DNA of 64,000 nt from Delftia sp. PS-11 (GCF_029870285.1 NZ_JACSYA010000003.1:62001-126000); one strand, 5' to 3'; positions 1-12,605 are shown, counted from the first letter of the stretch. Made by a program: numbers and translations. Notes: a model not told the origin generated them from the sequence alone.

Positions 1-161
1 TGCAACTCAAGCTCATTGGCCATGGCCTGAATTTGCCGGGTATAGGCCAAGCGTGTGGATGAATCTAGTGAGAGATGGACCCCTGCATTGGCAATCTCCA
101 CCTTCAGCGTCTGTATGGCGGTATCGAATGCTACGCGGTCTTTTTCCGTATCATCTGCCAT
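1..161 (-). CDS. N-terminus of an unrecognised protein (cut by window edge)
   Basis: Reading the minus strand from an ATG at 161 gives 53 codons open to the window edge, starting MADDTEKDRVAF. A GAAGGA ribosome-binding site lies about 6 bases upstream of the ATG, which supports a real start. The visible part is hydrophilic, rich in acidic and alanine residues, with no signal peptide and no motif I recognise. The surrounding DNA is clearly more A+T-rich than the rest of the window. Function unknown; the rest of the gene lies outside. Confidence 0.55.
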   Translation of the reverse strand, partial: MADDTEKDRVAFDTAIQTLKVEIANAGVHLSLDSSTRLAYTRQIQAMANELEL

Positions 162-389
162 GCATATCCTTCTTTATGAATGAAGTTTTTTTATGCGCCT
201 GAAATTCTGATGATCACGTCCAGTAATCAGTAAATTTGTTGGATCAAATTGTTGATTTGCAGAAAAATTTTGAGTATCTGCATCATAGGGATTTTTACAA
301 AGTTCTCAACTGACGTACAAGTGCTAATTTGTTGCTAAATGCTGGCTTGATGGCAGTTTTGATCCTATGCGGTGCGGCAAGGTGTGAAA
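162..389. other. A+T-rich intergenic region
   Basis: This stretch holds no convincing gene. It contains many T and A runs and differs sharply in composition from the G+C-rich sequence that follows. It separates the partial minus-strand gene at the edge from the end of the lipoate operon. The promoter of the partial gene must lie here, but no clear -35/-10 pair could be chosen. Confidence 0.4.
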
Positions 390-417
390 AAGGGATGGCA
401 TGTAAAGGCCATCCCTT
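390..417 (-). terminator. Intrinsic terminator of the lipoate operon
   Basis: A perfect 10-bp stem (AAGGGATGGC pairing with GCCATCCCTT, 8-base loop) lies about 40 bases past the lipA stop. On the minus strand the stem runs into TTTTTC, so it reads as a Rho-independent terminator for the DUF493-lipB-lipA transcript. Confidence 0.75.
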
Positions 418-459
418 GGGAGATTGCAAGCTGCCAATCGGCAGCCGATTGCTTGTTGC

Positions 460-1440
460 TCAGACGCCGGCGGCGTGCGCCTGCTGGTCCGCGTGGTAGC
501 TCGAGCGCACCATGGCGCCGACGGCGGCATGTGTGAAGCCCATCTTGTAGGCTTCTTCCTCGAACATCTTGAAGGTATCGGGGTGCACGTAGCGGCGCAC
601 CGGCAGGTGGCTGTTGCTGGGCGCCAGGTACTGGCCGATGGTCAGCATGTCGATGTCATGGGCGCGCATGTCGCGCATGACCTGCAGGATTTCCTCGTCG
701 GTCTCGCCCAGGCCCACCATGAGGCCGCTCTTGGTCGGCACTGTCGGGTGCAGGGCCTTGAACTTCTTGAGCAGGTTCAGCGAGAACTGGTAGTCCGAAC
801 CCGGGCGCGCTTCCTTGTACAGGCGCGGCGCGGTCTCCAGGTTGTGGTTCATCACGTCGGGCGGCGCAGCCTTGAGGATTTCCAGCGCGCGGTCGTCGCG
901 CCCACGGAAATCGGGCACGAGGATCTCGATCTGGGTCTGCGGGGACAGCTCGCGGATGTTCCTGATGCACTCGACGAAGTGGCCCGAGCCGCCGTCGCGC
1001 AGGTCGTCGCGGTCCACGCTGGTGATCACCACGTACTTCAGGCGCAGCTCGGCAATGGTTTTGGCCAGGTTGAGCGGCTCGTTGGTGTCCAGCGGGTCGG
1101 GGCGGCCATGGCCCACATCGCAGAAGGGGCAGCGGCGCGTGCACTTGTCGCCCATGATCATGAACGTGGCCGTGCCCTTGCCGAAGCATTCGCCGATATT
1201 GGGGCAGGAGGCCTCCTCGCAGACGGTGTGCAGCTTGTTGGCGCGCAGGATGTCCTTGATTTCGTAGAAGCGCGTGGTCGGGCTGCCGGCCTTGACGCGG
1301 ATCCACTCGGGCTTCTTGAGCGCCTCGCCATGCTCGACCTTGATCGGGATGCGCGAGAGCTTCGCAGCAGCCTTTTGCTTGGCCAGCGGGTTGTACTCGG
1401 CTTGGGACTGCGCTTCGCGCACGACGGTGTTGGTGGTCAT
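460..1440 (-). CDS. lipA: Lipoyl synthase LipA
   Basis: Radical-SAM enzyme that inserts two sulfur atoms into octanoyl groups on the E2 and GcvH proteins, completing protein-bound lipoate. The 326-residue product shows both cluster motifs of the family: the auxiliary-cluster motif [12 protein letters not shown] (CX4CX5C) and the radical-SAM motif CTRRCPFC (CX3CX2C). The C-terminal RSSYHA motif that supplies the serine ligand is also present. Length is normal for the family. It follows lipB by 10 bases on the same strand, so octanoyl transfer and sulfur insertion are encoded together. The start ATG gives the normal N-terminus [11 protein letters not shown]. Confidence 0.97.
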   Translation of the reverse strand: MTTNTVVREAQSQAEYNPLAKQKAAAKLSRIPIKVEHGEALKKPEWIRVKAGSPTTRFYEIKDILRANKLHTVCEEASCPNIGECFGKGTATFMIMGDKCTRRCPFCDVGHGRPDPLDTNEPLNLAKTIAELRLKYVVITSVDRDDLRDGGSGHFVECIRNIRELSPQTQIEILVPDFRGRDDRALEILKAAPPDVMNHNLETAPRLYKEARPGSDYQFSLNLLKKFKALHPTVPTKSGLMVGLGETDEEILQVMRDMRAHDIDMLTIGQYLAPSNSHLPVRRYVHPDTFKMFEEEAYKMGFTHAAVGAMVRSSYHADQQAHAAGV

Positions 1441-1450
1441 GGTTCCGGGG

Positions 1451-2167
1451 TCAGGGGGCGAGGCGGCGCTGCAGCTGGCGGCCCAGGATGCGCGCGGCCT
1501 CGTCCCAGGTTGTCTGAACGCCGATTGTAGAAAGGTCCACCGTCTTCAGTCCTGCGTAGCCGCAAGGGTTGATCCGGTCGTAGGGTTCCAGGTCCATTGC
1601 GACGTTGAGTGCCACGCCATGGTAGGTGCAGTGCCGGCTGACCTTGATGCCCAGCGCAGCGATCTTGCCCAGGCCCGTGAAGTCTGGCTCTGGAGGCGCC
1701 GAGCCAGGTTCGCGCAGCTGTGGGCGCTGCGCCAGCATGGCATGGCTGCGCGGGTCGTCCAGGCGCACGTAGATGCCGGGCGCCCCGGCCACGCGGTGGC
1801 CCGTCACGCCGAAGTGTTCCAGCGTCCGGATCACGGCGTCCTCGATGCGGTAGACATATTCCTTGACGAAGTAGCCCAGGCGCTGCAGGTCCAGCAGCGG
1901 ATAGGCCACGACCTGGCCTGGGCCATGGTAGGTGACCTGGCCCCCGCGGTTGGTGGCCACGACCGGGATATCTCCGGGCTGCAGCAGATGATCGCTGCGC
2001 CCTGCCAGTCCCTGCGTGAAGTGCGGCGCATGCTCGCAGATCCACAACGCATCGCGCGTGCCTGCGTCACGCAGGCGCGTGAATTCCTGCATGGCCTGGA
2101 CCGTGGCGCTGTAGTCCGTGCGCCCCAGCAGGCGCAGGTCAGGCGGTTGCACGGGCAGGGGGTTCAC
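1451..2167 (-). CDS. lipB: Octanoyl-[ACP]:protein octanoyltransferase LipB
   Basis: Transfers octanoate from acyl carrier protein to the lipoyl domains that LipA then modifies. The 238-residue protein has the family signature around [12 protein letters not shown] (about residue 70-85). It also has the catalytic Lys/Cys pair in [18 protein letters not shown] near residue 170-185. Its ATG overlaps the stop of the upstream DUF493 gene by 4 bases (ATGA), indicating coupled translation. lipA follows 10 bases downstream. Confidence 0.96.
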   Translation of the reverse strand: MNPLPVQPPDLRLLGRTDYSATVQAMQEFTRLRDAGTRDALWICEHAPHFTQGLAGRSDHLLQPGDIPVVATNRGGQVTYHGPGQVVAYPLLDLQRLGYFVKEYVYRIEDAVIRTLEHFGVTGHRVAGAPGIYVRLDDPRSHAMLAQRPQLREPGSAPPEPDFTGLGKIAALGIKVSRHCTYHGVALNVAMDLEPYDRINPCGYAGLKTVDLSTIGVQTTWDEAARILGRQLQRRLAP

Positions 2168-2481
2168 AGCACCACTTTCACAAGGGGGTGCGATGTGAAG
2201 GCCTGGTAGAGCTGGTCCAGCTGTTCGCGGCTGGTGGCGGTCACCGTCACCGTGACGCCCAGGTACTTGCCGCTGCTGCTGGGGCGCAGCTCGATGGTGG
2301 CGGCATCGAAGCCGGGGTCGAAGCGCTCGGCGATCTGCGTGATTTCGTGCACGAGATGCTCGGTCTTGAGGCCCATGACCTTGATGGGAAAGCGCGAGGG
2401 GTACTCGATCAGCGAGTCCTTGCGTGGATCGGCCGCCGCCTCGGGGGCAGCAGCAGGAGGGGTGGGGCGGGAGTCGCTCAT
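2164..2481 (-). CDS. DUF493 (YbeD-like) protein
   Basis: A 105-residue protein of the DUF493/YbeD family, small alpha-beta proteins with an ACT-like fold and no settled biochemical role, commonly encoded beside lipB. The core runs from [14 protein letters not shown] to the C-terminal HPLVKVVL, the usual family extent, after a short Pro/Ala-rich N-terminus. I chose the ATG at 2481 (MSDSRPTPP). The longer open frame upstream to 2664 codes for unrelated-looking sequence. There is no good ribosome-binding site before this ATG; the preceding bases are A+T-rich. It is the first gene of the lipoate operon and is divergent from the atp operon. Confidence 0.88.
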   Translation of the reverse strand: MSDSRPTPPAAAPEAAADPRKDSLIEYPSRFPIKVMGLKTEHLVHEITQIAERFDPGFDAATIELRPSSSGKYLGVTVTVTATSREQLDQLYQAFTSHPLVKVVL

Positions 2482-2673
2482 AAATAAATCAAGGTTAATC
2501 GCTTGTCGGCGGAGGCGATTGTGCGCTATCGTTCGCCGCCACATCGCAGCCAGGGGATGGCGCGCCACCGGACGCAGAAGGTACGATGGCGCAGGTTGGG
2601 GCATGGCGTGCCAGCGATGTTGGCGCGCTGCCACAACGCCTACACCATGCGCCAAAATGGGCATGCCAGTAAC

Positions 2674-2697
2674 AACCCCTATCGTTCAGCAGGGGTT
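2674..2697 (+). terminator. Terminator-like hairpin just before the atp promoter -10
   Basis: AACCCCT pairs with AGGGGTT across a 10-base loop and is followed by TTT, so it has the form of a weak intrinsic terminator on the plus strand. No plus-strand gene ends upstream. The hairpin lies in the -35/spacer region of the probable atpI promoter, so it may shield the operon from read-through or be an operator-like dyad. Confidence 0.4.
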
Positions 2698-2703
2698 TTT
2701 ACT

Positions 2704-2709
2704 TATAAT
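2704..2709 (+). promoter_or_regulatory. Probable -10 box of the atp operon promoter
   Basis: A perfect TATAAT lies 51 bases before the atpI ATG, predicting a transcript start near 2716. No good -35 hexamer is seen at 16-18 bases upstream (ATCGTT or similar). Confidence 0.55.
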
Positions 2710-2759
2710 CAGAGGCTTTGTGAAAAAGTCTTGCCTGGTCAGCGGCCTTCGAGAACGTA

Positions 2760-3242
2760 ATGAAAAACACCGCCGCCGACACAGACATTGACTCAGAACT
2801 TGGTGACGAAGTTTCCGACTTCAAGCCCTTGACCGCACAAGAAGCGCAGGACTGGCGCCAGCGCCATCCGCAGCTGTCCGTGTGGCGCATCGTCGTGGTG
2901 CAGGCTGTGGCCGGTGTCCTGGTATCGCTGGCCGCGTGGCTGGTGACGGGGCGTGCGGTGGCCGGATGGTCGGCTGCCTACGGTGCTTTGTCGGTGGTTC
3001 TGCCGGCGGCGCTTTTCGCGCGCGCCGTGGTACGCAGGCGGCCAGGAGGCGCTGCGGCCGCCATGGTGGGAATTTTTGGCTGGGAACTGGTAAAGCTGGT
3101 GCTGTGCATCGCCATGCTGGCGGCTGCGCCCAAGCTGGTCCCGGGGCTGAGCTGGCTGGCGCTGCTGGCGGGCTTGGTAGTCGTCATGAAAACGTATTGG
3201 GTTGCACTGATAGTGCGATCCAGTGTCCGAAAAACCGATTGA
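2760..3242 (+). CDS. atpI: ATP synthase accessory protein I (AtpI)
   Basis: Small membrane protein encoded first in many atp operons; known to help c-ring assembly and possibly magnesium uptake, and usually not essential. The 160-residue product has a charged N-terminal tail of about 40 residues and then four hydrophobic segments (about 43-63, 70-88, 98-118 and 125-150), including the family-typical FGWELVKLVL. The rest of the atp operon follows in the same direction, with atpB 21 bases on. Confidence 0.85.
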   Translation: MKNTAADTDIDSELGDEVSDFKPLTAQEAQDWRQRHPQLSVWRIVVVQAVAGVLVSLAAWLVTGRAVAGWSAAYGALSVVLPAALFARAVVRRRPGGAAAAMVGIFGWELVKLVLCIAMLAAAPKLVPGLSWLALLAGLVVVMKTYWVALIVRSSVRKTD

Positions 3243-3260
3243 TATTTGAAGAGAAGTTGA

Positions 3261-4427
<1,167 letters not shown>

Positions 4428-4462
4428 GCTCCGATCAACGCCCTAGATAGAAAGGTGTTGCC

Positions 4463-4933
4463 GTGAGTATCAACGCGACCCTGTTCGTTCAGGCCATCGT
4501 TTTCCTGATCCTGGTGCTGTTCACGATGAAGTTCGTGTGGCCCCCGATCGCGAAGGCGCTGGATGAGCGAGCCCAGAAAATCGCCGATGGCCTCGCTGCT
4601 GCCGACAAGGCCAAAACCGAGCTGACCGCTGTCAACAAGCGTGTCGAGCAGGAACTGGCCCAGACGCGCAACGAAACGGCATCGCGGCTTGCGGACGCCG
4701 AACGCCGTGCCCAGGCCATCATCGAAGAAGCCAAGGCCCGTGCCTCTGAAGAAGGCAACAAGATTGTCGCCGCTGCCCGCGCCGAGGCCGAGCAGCAGAC
4801 AGTCCAGGCCCGTGAAGCCCTGCGCGAGCAAGTGGCAGCGCTGGCCGTCAAGGGCGCCGAGCAGATCCTGCGCAAGGAAGTGGATGCCGGCGTCCATGCC
4901 GACCTGCTGAACCGCCTGAAGACCGAGCTGTAA
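4463..4933 (+). CDS. atpF: ATP synthase Fo subunit b (AtpF)
   Basis: Peripheral-stalk subunit: one N-terminal membrane helix (about residues 5-27) and then a long charged, alanine-rich helix that dimerises and holds F1. The 156-residue length is typical. The start is GTG at 4463, preceded by AAAGG; it gives the usual N-terminus [10 protein letters not shown]. atpH follows 12 bases downstream. Confidence 0.96.
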   Translation: MSINATLFVQAIVFLILVLFTMKFVWPPIAKALDERAQKIADGLAAADKAKTELTAVNKRVEQELAQTRNETASRLADAERRAQAIIEEAKARASEEGNKIVAAARAEAEQQTVQAREALREQVAALAVKGAEQILRKEVDAGVHADLLNRLKTEL

Positions 4934-4945
4934 GGAAGAGCAAAC

Positions 4946-5485
4946 ATGGCAGAACTCGCCACCATTGCCCGCCCTTACGCAGATGCCCTGTTCAAGGCCA
5001 GTGCCCAGCAGGGCGCTGACCTGTCCAGCACGGTTGCCTGGGCGGAGGAATTGGCGGCGATTGCCGCCAACCCGCAATTGCGCCAGCTGGCCGACGATCC
5101 CAAGGTGACGCACGAACAGCTGTTCGATGTCATCAGCGGCGTGGCCGGCCCGGCATTGCCTGATGCCGCGCGCAACTTTCTGCGCGTCATCATTGAAAAC
5201 GGCCGACTGCAAGCCCTGCCCGAGGTGGTGGCCCAGTTCCGCAGCCTCGTGAACCGCGCCGGTGGCTCGTCCGACGCTGTGGTTCAAAGCGCATTCCCCA
5301 TCGACGATGCCGCTCTGGCCGAACTCGGGGTTTCGCTGGAGAAGCGTTTCGGCCGCAAGCTGAACCTGTCGGTGCAGCAAGATCAGTCCCTGATCGGTGG
5401 CATCCGCGTCGTGGTGGGTGACGAAGTGCTTGACACCTCCGTCAAGGCCCGCCTGGAACAAATGAAAGCGGCCCTCACTGCGTAA
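4946..5485 (+). CDS. atpH: ATP synthase F1 subunit delta (AtpH)
   Basis: Joins the b-subunit stalk to the top of the alpha/beta hexamer. The 179-residue protein starts [16 protein letters not shown], a classic delta-subunit N-terminus, and ends with the conserved segment [21 protein letters not shown]. Position between atpF and atpA and length are standard. Confidence 0.96.
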   Translation: MAELATIARPYADALFKASAQQGADLSSTVAWAEELAAIAANPQLRQLADDPKVTHEQLFDVISGVAGPALPDAARNFLRVIIENGRLQALPEVVAQFRSLVNRAGGSSDAVVQSAFPIDDAALAELGVSLEKRFGRKLNLSVQQDQSLIGGIRVVVGDEVLDTSVKARLEQMKAALTA

Positions 5486-5533
5486 CTACGCGACTGAGGT
5501 CTCGGCTAACCAAAGCTAAAGAAGGAAAGAGTC

Positions 5534-7093
5534 ATGCAACTCAATCCCGCAGAAATTTCTGAACTGATCAAGAGCCGCATCGAAGGTCTGGCTGCCAGCA
5601 GCGACATCCGCAACGAAGGCACCGTGGTTTCGGTGACCGATGGCATCGTGCGCGTGCACGGCCTGTCGGATGTGATGCAAGGCGAAATGCTGGAATTCCC
5701 GGCAGGCAAGGACGGCCAGCCCTCCTTTGGCCTGGCACTGAACCTCGAGCGCGACTCCGTCGGCGCCGTGATTCTGGGCGAGTACGAGCACATCTCCGAA
5801 GGCGACACCGTCAAGTGCACGGGCCGCATTCTGGAAGTGCCCGTCGGCCCTGAACTGGTCGGCCGCGTGGTCAACGCCCTGGGCCAGCCCATCGACGGCA
5901 AGGGCCCGATCAACGCCAAGATGACGGACGTGATCGAGAAGGTCGCTCCCGGCGTGATCGCACGCCAGTCCGTGGACCAGCCGCTGCAGACCGGCATCAA
6001 GTCCATCGACTCCATGGTGCCCGTGGGCCGTGGCCAGCGCGAACTGATCATCGGCGACCGCCAGACCGGCAAGACCGCCGTGGCCATCGACGCCATCATC
6101 AACCAGAAGGGTCAGGGCGTTACCTGTATCTACGTCGCGATCGGCCAGAAGGCTTCCTCGATCAAGAACGTGGTGCGCGCTCTGGAGCAGGCCGGTGCGA
6201 TGGAGTACACCATCGTCGTGGCTGCCACCGCTTCCGAATCCGCTGCCATGCAGTACGTGTCGGCCTACTCCGGCTGCACGATGGGCGAGTACTTCCGCGA
6301 CCGCGGCCAGGACGCCCTGATCGTCTATGACGACCTGTCCAAGCAGGCCGTCGCCTACCGCCAGGTCTCGCTGCTGCTGCGCCGTCCCCCGGGCCGCGAA
6401 GCTTTCCCCGGCGACGTGTTCTATCTCCACAGCCGCCTGCTCGAGCGTGCAGCCCGCGTGAACGCCGACTACGTCGAAGCCTTCACCAAGGGTGAAGTCA
6501 AGGGCAAGACGGGTTCGCTGACGGCACTGCCCATCATCGAAACCCAGGCCGGCGACGTGTCCGCCTTCGTTCCGACCAACGTGATCTCGATCACCGACGG
6601 CCAGATCTTCCTGGAAACCAGCCTGTTCAACGCCGGTATCCGTCCCGCCATCAACGCCGGTATCTCGGTGTCGCGCGTCGGCGGCTCGGCCCAGACCAAG
6701 CTGGTCAAGGGCCTGTCCGGCGGTATCCGTACCGACCTGGCGCAGTACCGTGAACTGGCTGCCTTCGCGCAGTTCGCTTCCGATCTGGACGAAGCCACCC
6801 GCAAGCAGCTGGACCGCGGTGCCCGCGTGACCGAACTGCTCAAGCAGGCCCAGTACAGCCCGCTGAACATCGCTCTGATGGGCGCCACGCTGTTCGCAGT
6901 GAACAAGGGCTACATGGACGACATCGAAGTCAAGCAAGTGCTGCCCTTCGAAGCCGGCCTGCACCAGTTCCTGAAGACCAGCCATGGCGCACTGCTCGAC
7001 CGTCTGCTGCAAAACCGTGCCTTCGACAAGGAAGGCAAGGATGAGGCTGAGCTGACGCAAGCCATCGTTGCGTTCAAGAAGTCGTTCGCTTAA
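5534..7093 (+). CDS. atpA: ATP synthase F1 subunit alpha (AtpA)
   Basis: Non-catalytic nucleotide-binding subunit of the F1 hexamer. The 519-residue protein carries the P-loop [13 protein letters not shown] near residue 170, the beta-barrel N-terminal domain, and the C-terminal helical domain with [17 protein letters not shown]. Length is normal. A good AAGGAAAGAG ribosome-binding site precedes the ATG. Confidence 0.98.
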   Translation: MQLNPAEISELIKSRIEGLAASSDIRNEGTVVSVTDGIVRVHGLSDVMQGEMLEFPAGKDGQPSFGLALNLERDSVGAVILGEYEHISEGDTVKCTGRILEVPVGPELVGRVVNALGQPIDGKGPINAKMTDVIEKVAPGVIARQSVDQPLQTGIKSIDSMVPVGRGQRELIIGDRQTGKTAVAIDAIINQKGQGVTCIYVAIGQKASSIKNVVRALEQAGAMEYTIVVAATASESAAMQYVSAYSGCTMGEYFRDRGQDALIVYDDLSKQAVAYRQVSLLLRRPPGREAFPGDVFYLHSRLLERAARVNADYVEAFTKGEVKGKTGSLTALPIIETQAGDVSAFVPTNVISITDGQIFLETSLFNAGIRPAINAGISVSRVGGSAQTKLVKGLSGGIRTDLAQYRELAAFAQFASDLDEATRKQLDRGARVTELLKQAQYSPLNIALMGATLFAVNKGYMDDIEVKQVLPFEAGLHQFLKTSHGALLDRLLQNRAFDKEGKDEAELTQAIVAFKKSFA

Positions 7094-7111
7094 ACCGGAC
7101 GAGGAACCATC

Positions 7112-7981
7112 ATGGCAGCAGGTAAGGAAATTCGCGGCAAGATCAAATCGGTGGAAAACACCAAGAAGATCACGAAAGCCATGGAAATGGTGGCCGCATC
7201 CAAGATGCGCAAGGCGCAGGACCGGATGCTGGCAGCCCGCCCCTACAGCGAAAAGATCCGCAACATTGCAGCCCATCTTGGTCAGGCCAATCCCGAGTAC
7301 GTTCACCCGTTCATGCAGGTGAACGACGCCAAGAAGGCCGGCGTCATCGTGGTGACGACCGACAAGGGCTTGTGCGGCGGCATGAACACCAACGTGTTGC
7401 GTGCCGTGACCACCAAGCTGCGCGAACTGCAGGATCAGGGTGTGGCGATGGAAGCGGTGGCCATTGGCAACAAGGGCCTCGGTTTTCTGAACCGGGTCGG
7501 TGCCAAGGTGGTTTCGCATGCGACGGGCCTGGGCGACACCCCCCATCTCGAAAAGCTGATCGGCCCCGTCAAGGTGCTGCTGGACCAATACGCTGAAGGC
7601 AAGCTGAACGCGGTGTATCTGAGCTACACCAAGTTCATCAACACCATGAAGCAGGAATCGGTGGTGGAGCAGCTGCTCCCCCTGTCGTCCGAGCAGATGC
7701 AGGCCGGCAAGACTTCCGGTCACAGCTGGGACTACATCTACGAGCCCGACGCCCAGTCCGTCATCGACGAACTGCTGGTGCGCTACGTGGAGTCCCTCGT
7801 GTACCAGGCGGTTGCGGAAAACATGGCGTCTGAGCAATCGGCGCGCATGGTGGCCATGAAGGCCGCTACCGACAACGCCGGCAACGTCATCAGCGAGTTG
7901 AAGCTGGTCTACAACAAGACGCGCCAGGCAGCGATCACGACCGAGCTGTCGGAAATCGTGGCAGGCGCCGCTGCGGTGTAA
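7112..7981 (+). CDS. atpG: ATP synthase F1 subunit gamma (AtpG)
   Basis: Central rotor shaft of F1. The 289-residue protein begins [28 protein letters not shown] and ends with the paired C-terminal helix [22 protein letters not shown], the two helices that make the coiled-coil shaft. The internal [11 protein letters not shown] segment is also diagnostic. Preceded by GAGGA 6-7 bases before the ATG. Confidence 0.97.
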   Translation: MAAGKEIRGKIKSVENTKKITKAMEMVAASKMRKAQDRMLAARPYSEKIRNIAAHLGQANPEYVHPFMQVNDAKKAGVIVVTTDKGLCGGMNTNVLRAVTTKLRELQDQGVAMEAVAIGNKGLGFLNRVGAKVVSHATGLGDTPHLEKLIGPVKVLLDQYAEGKLNAVYLSYTKFINTMKQESVVEQLLPLSSEQMQAGKTSGHSWDYIYEPDAQSVIDELLVRYVESLVYQAVAENMASEQSARMVAMKAATDNAGNVISELKLVYNKTRQAAITTELSEIVAGAAAV

Positions 7982-7990
7982 CGGCTTTAA

Positions 7991-9424
<1,434 letters not shown>

Positions 9425-9583
9425 GCCTGCGGCACCCCCTGAGCGACTGCGTCGCTTCCCCCTTTCTACCCGCTTCGCGGGGGAGGGGGACGACACCCTC
9501 GCTGCGGGGCGGCCCTTGCTCGGTGTCCCCGATCTGGGCCCTGCCGGTTCCAAGTTCCAGTCCCCCTTTTCTGAGGAGCAAAG
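9425..9583. repeat. Folded intergenic repeat element between atpD and atpC
   Basis: The 159-base spacer contains several inverted repeats: GCGAC-TGC-GTCGC near 9443-9455, a long C-run/G-run stem around 9460-9490 (ACCCGC-TTCG-CGGGGG at its tip), and further G+C-rich arms ending near CTCGGTGTCCCC. The wording (CCCCTGAGCG...GCTTCCCCC...CGGCCCTTGCTCGG) matches, from memory, a dispersed intergenic repeat of Comamonadaceae genomes. Only one clear copy is in this window, so its repetitive nature cannot be shown here. It sits within the transcript, where it may affect mRNA stability or the atpD:atpC ratio. Confidence 0.5.
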
Positions 9584-10000
9584 ATGAACACCATCCACGT
9601 TGATGTGGTCAGTGCCGAAGAGTCCATCTTCTCCGGTGAAGCGCGCTTTGTCGCCCTGCCCGGCGAAGCCGGTGAGCTGGGCATTTTCCCCCGCCACGTT
9701 CCGCTGATCACGCGCATCAAGCCCGGCTCGGTGCGCATCGAGATGGCGGATGGCAGCGAAGAGTTTGTCTTCGTGGCCGGCGGCATTCTGGAAGTGCAGC
9801 CCAACTGCGTCACTGTGCTGTCCGACACGGCCATCCGCGGTGCGGATCTGGACGCCGAGAAGGCCGAGAAGGCCAAGCTCGAAGCCGAGGAAGCGCTGAA
9901 GAACGCCAAGAGCGAAATCGATCTGGCGCGTGCCCAGTCCGAGCTGGCCGTCATGGCTGCACAGATTGCCGCTCTGCGCAAGTTCCGCCAGAAGCGCTGA
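9584..10000 (+). CDS. atpC: ATP synthase F1 subunit epsilon (AtpC)
   Basis: Rotor-foot subunit that also inhibits ATP hydrolysis. The 138-residue protein has the N-terminal beta-sandwich ([38 protein letters not shown]) and a C-terminal two-helix domain (about 88-138) that can extend along gamma. Preceded by TGAGGAGC. It ends the operon and is followed 48 bases later by a perfect terminator. Confidence 0.97.
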   Translation: MNTIHVDVVSAEESIFSGEARFVALPGEAGELGIFPRHVPLITRIKPGSVRIEMADGSEEFVFVAGGILEVQPNCVTVLSDTAIRGADLDAEKAEKAKLEAEEALKNAKSEIDLARAQSELAVMAAQIAALRKFRQKR

Positions 10001-10048
10001 TCGCGCACGCTGCATCCCTGCCTGGGGCGCAGCGGTTGTACATGCAGC

Positions 10049-10083
10049 AAAGGGAGCGTGCCTGCACGCTCCCTTTGTCGTTT
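10049..10083 (+). terminator. Terminator of the atp operon
   Basis: A perfect 12-bp stem (AAAGGGAGCGTG / CACGCTCCCTTT, loop CCTG) follows atpC and ends in a broken T-run (TTTGTCGTTT). It may also stop the convergent dgo transcript arriving from the right. Confidence 0.8.
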
Positions 10084-10108
10084 GCGGGCCCTGCGCACAA
10101 GGGCCTGT

Positions 10109-11419
10109 TCACAGCTCGATGCGCTCCACCTTGCCCACCAGCAGGATGTAGGACAGCGCACCAGCGAGTGCCAGTGACGCCACATAGAGGATGGCTGGCG
10201 CGAAACTGTCCTCGGTCACCAGCAGGCCGATGATGATGGGGGTGAAGATCGCCGACAGATTGCCGACGAAGTTGAAAACGCCGCCGGTCAGGCCCAGCAG
10301 GCGCGCGGGCGCCAGCGTGGAGACCAGCGACCAGGTGATCGACGCCAGGCCGTTGCCGAAGAAAGCCAGCGCGAGAAAGAAAATCACCCAGGTGGTCGAG
10401 CCGGTGAAGTTGGCGCCAACCATCGTGGTGGAGATCAGCAGGCCCAGGACAATGGGCAGCTTGCGTGCCAGCCCCACGCTCGCGCCACGGCGGACCAGCC
10501 AGTCCGAGGCCAGCCCCGAACAGAGTACGCCGCAGAATGCCGCAAAAAAAGGCAGCGACACCAGCAGGCCCGACTGGAGAAAGTCCATGCCCCGGTACTT
10601 CACGAGATAGGTGGGAAACCAGGTCAGGAAGAACCACAGCGTCGAGGACAGGCAGAACTGGCCCAGGTAGACGCCCCAGAGCTTGCGGTTTGACAGCACG
10701 GCACCAAGGTCTGCCCAGTGCACTGGCTGGCGCACCGAACTGGCCTGGCTGGCCAGGTCCACGACGCCGCCCCCTGCGCCGATCAAGGCGACCTCGGCCG
10801 CATTCGCACCCCGAAACTGGCGTGGCTCGCGGTAGACCATCCACCATGCAACCCCCCAGACAATCCCGACCAGGCCGGTGATGACGAACACCGATTGCCA
10901 GCCGTAGTGCAGCTGAAGCCAGGCCAGCACGGGCGTCAGAAATGCCAGGCCCACGAACTGGCCCGAGGTGTAAAAGCCAATGGCCGTGGCCCGCTCACGT
11001 TCGGGGAACCATGCGGTGACGACACGGTTGTTGATCGGGTAGGCCGGTGCCTCGAAGGCCCCCACGCACAGTCGCAGCACAATCAAAGCGGCGAAACTGC
11101 TGACAAATCCCATGAGCAGCGTGGCGCCCGACCAGAGAATCAGTGCGCCTGCATACAGCCAGCGCGGCGCGATGCGGTCCACGAGCCAGCCGCCGGGAAT
11201 CTGCATGGCGGCATAGGTCCAGCCGAAGGCCGAGAGGAGCATGCCCTGCTGCACCGTGCTGAGCCCGAACTCTTCGCGCAGTGCCGGCATGACGATGGAC
11301 AGATTGCTGCGGTCCAGGTAGTTGATGACCACGGTGATGAACAGCATCACCATGATCAGGTAGCGGCTCCGTGTCGGGGATGTGGTCCCGGCCGGGGCAG
11401 TGCGGGTTGTCACGGGCAT
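10109..11419 (-). CDS. dgoT: MFS sugar-acid:proton symporter, probable D-galactonate transporter
   Basis: The 436-residue protein is an MFS member of the anion:cation symporter type, with about 12 membrane helices and the early motif YLDRSNLSIVMPALREEFGLS. This is typical of DgoT/GudP/ExuT-like carriers. It is the last gene of a galactonate catabolic operon, so galactonate is the likely substrate, imported with protons. I chose the ATG at 11419 (MPVTTRTAPAG), preceded by GGAGG at 6 bases. The longer open frame to 11617 overlaps dgoD and has no family similarity. Exact substrate is inferred from context. Confidence 0.85.
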   Translation of the reverse strand: MPVTTRTAPAGTTSPTRSRYLIMVMLFITVVINYLDRSNLSIVMPALREEFGLSTVQQGMLLSAFGWTYAAMQIPGGWLVDRIAPRWLYAGALILWSGATLLMGFVSSFAALIVLRLCVGAFEAPAYPINNRVVTAWFPERERATAIGFYTSGQFVGLAFLTPVLAWLQLHYGWQSVFVITGLVGIVWGVAWWMVYREPRQFRGANAAEVALIGAGGGVVDLASQASSVRQPVHWADLGAVLSNRKLWGVYLGQFCLSSTLWFFLTWFPTYLVKYRGMDFLQSGLLVSLPFFAAFCGVLCSGLASDWLVRRGASVGLARKLPIVLGLLISTTMVGANFTGSTTWVIFFLALAFFGNGLASITWSLVSTLAPARLLGLTGGVFNFVGNLSAIFTPIIIGLLVTEDSFAPAILYVASLALAGALSYILLVGKVERIEL

Positions 11420-11456
11420 GTCGTGCCTCCATTGAATGCCATGGCGCCCGCTGGGC

Positions 11457-12605
11457 TCACCATTCGGCGAAGCTGCCATCGGCGTGGCGCCAGACCGGGT
11501 TGCGCCAGCGGTGGCCGACGGTCGCGCGCTCGCGCACGTAGTCCTCGTTGACCTCGATGCCCAGGCCCGGGCCCGTGGGAATGCGCACCATGCCATCCTC
11601 ATAGGCGAAGACTTCACGGTTGCTCACGTAGTCGAGCAGGTCGTTGGTGGTGTTGTAGTGGATGCCCAGGCTTTGCTCCTGGATGAAGGCGTTGTAGCAG
11701 TTGGCATCGATCTGCAGGCATGCCGCCAGCGCGATCGGCCCCAGCGGGCAGTGCAGGGCCAGTGCGATGTCGCAGGCCTCGGCCATGGCGGCGATCTTGC
11801 GCGTTTCCGTGATGCCGCCCGCATGCGATGGGTCGGGCTGGATGATGTCGACATAGCCTTCGGCGAGCACGCGCCGGAAGTCCCAGCGAGAGTACAGGCG
11901 CTCGCCCAGCGCGATGGGCGTGGAAGTCGCCAGTGCGATCTCGCGCAAGGCTTCGTAGTGTTCGGAGAGCACGGGCTCCTCGATGAACATCAGCCTGAAG
12001 GGCTCCAGCTCCCGGGCCAGCATCCGGGCCATGGGCTTGTGGACGCGGCCGTGGAAATCCACGCCGATGCCCACATGCGGGCCCACGGCCTCGCGCACGG
12101 CCTGCACGTTTTCCAGGCAGCGTTCGATCCTGGCATGCGAGTCGATGTACTGAAGCTCTTGCGGGCCATTCATCTTGACGGCGGTGAAGCCCCGCGCCAC
12201 GGCGGCCTGGGCCGCAGCGGCGGTATCGGCGGGCCGGTCGCCGCCGACCCATGAGTAGACACGGATGCGGTCGCGTACATTGCCTCCGAGCAACTGGGAC
12301 ACCGGTTGCCCCAGCGCCTTGCCCTTGATGTCCCATAGCGCCTGGTCGATGCCTGCCAGGGCGCTCATGTGGATGGCGCCGCCACGGTAGAAGCCTCCGC
12401 GGTAGAGCACGGTCCAGTGGTCTTCGATGTTGCACGGGTCCTTGCCGACCAGGTAGTCGGCCAGTTCGTCAACGGCAGCGGCCACGGTGTGGGCACGGCC
12501 TTCGACGACGGGCTCGCCCCATCCCGAAATGCCTTCGTCCGTCTCTATTTTCAGAAAGCACCAGCGCGGCGCGACGATGAAGGTGCTGAGCCGGGTGATT
12601 TTCAT
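11457..12605 (-). CDS. dgoD: D-galactonate dehydratase DgoD
   Basis: Enolase-superfamily enzyme converting D-galactonate to 2-dehydro-3-deoxy-D-galactonate. The 382-residue protein has the metal-ligand region [11 protein letters not shown] (Asp and general-acid His), the second ligand in FIEEPV, the third in IALGERL, and the later catalytic His in [14 protein letters not shown]. The N-terminal [20 protein letters not shown] is that of true galactonate dehydratases. Its start overlaps the stop of dgoA by 4 bases. Confidence 0.95.
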   Translation of the reverse strand: MKITRLSTFIVAPRWCFLKIETDEGISGWGEPVVEGRAHTVAAAVDELADYLVGKDPCNIEDHWTVLYRGGFYRGGAIHMSALAGIDQALWDIKGKALGQPVSQLLGGNVRDRIRVYSWVGGDRPADTAAAAQAAVARGFTAVKMNGPQELQYIDSHARIERCLENVQAVREAVGPHVGIGVDFHGRVHKPMARMLARELEPFRLMFIEEPVLSEHYEALREIALATSTPIALGERLYSRWDFRRVLAEGYVDIIQPDPSHAGGITETRKIAAMAEACDIALALHCPLGPIALAACLQIDANCYNAFIQEQSLGIHYNTTNDLLDYVSNREVFAYEDGMVRIPTGPGLGIEVNEDYVRERATVGHRWRNPVWRHADGSFAEW

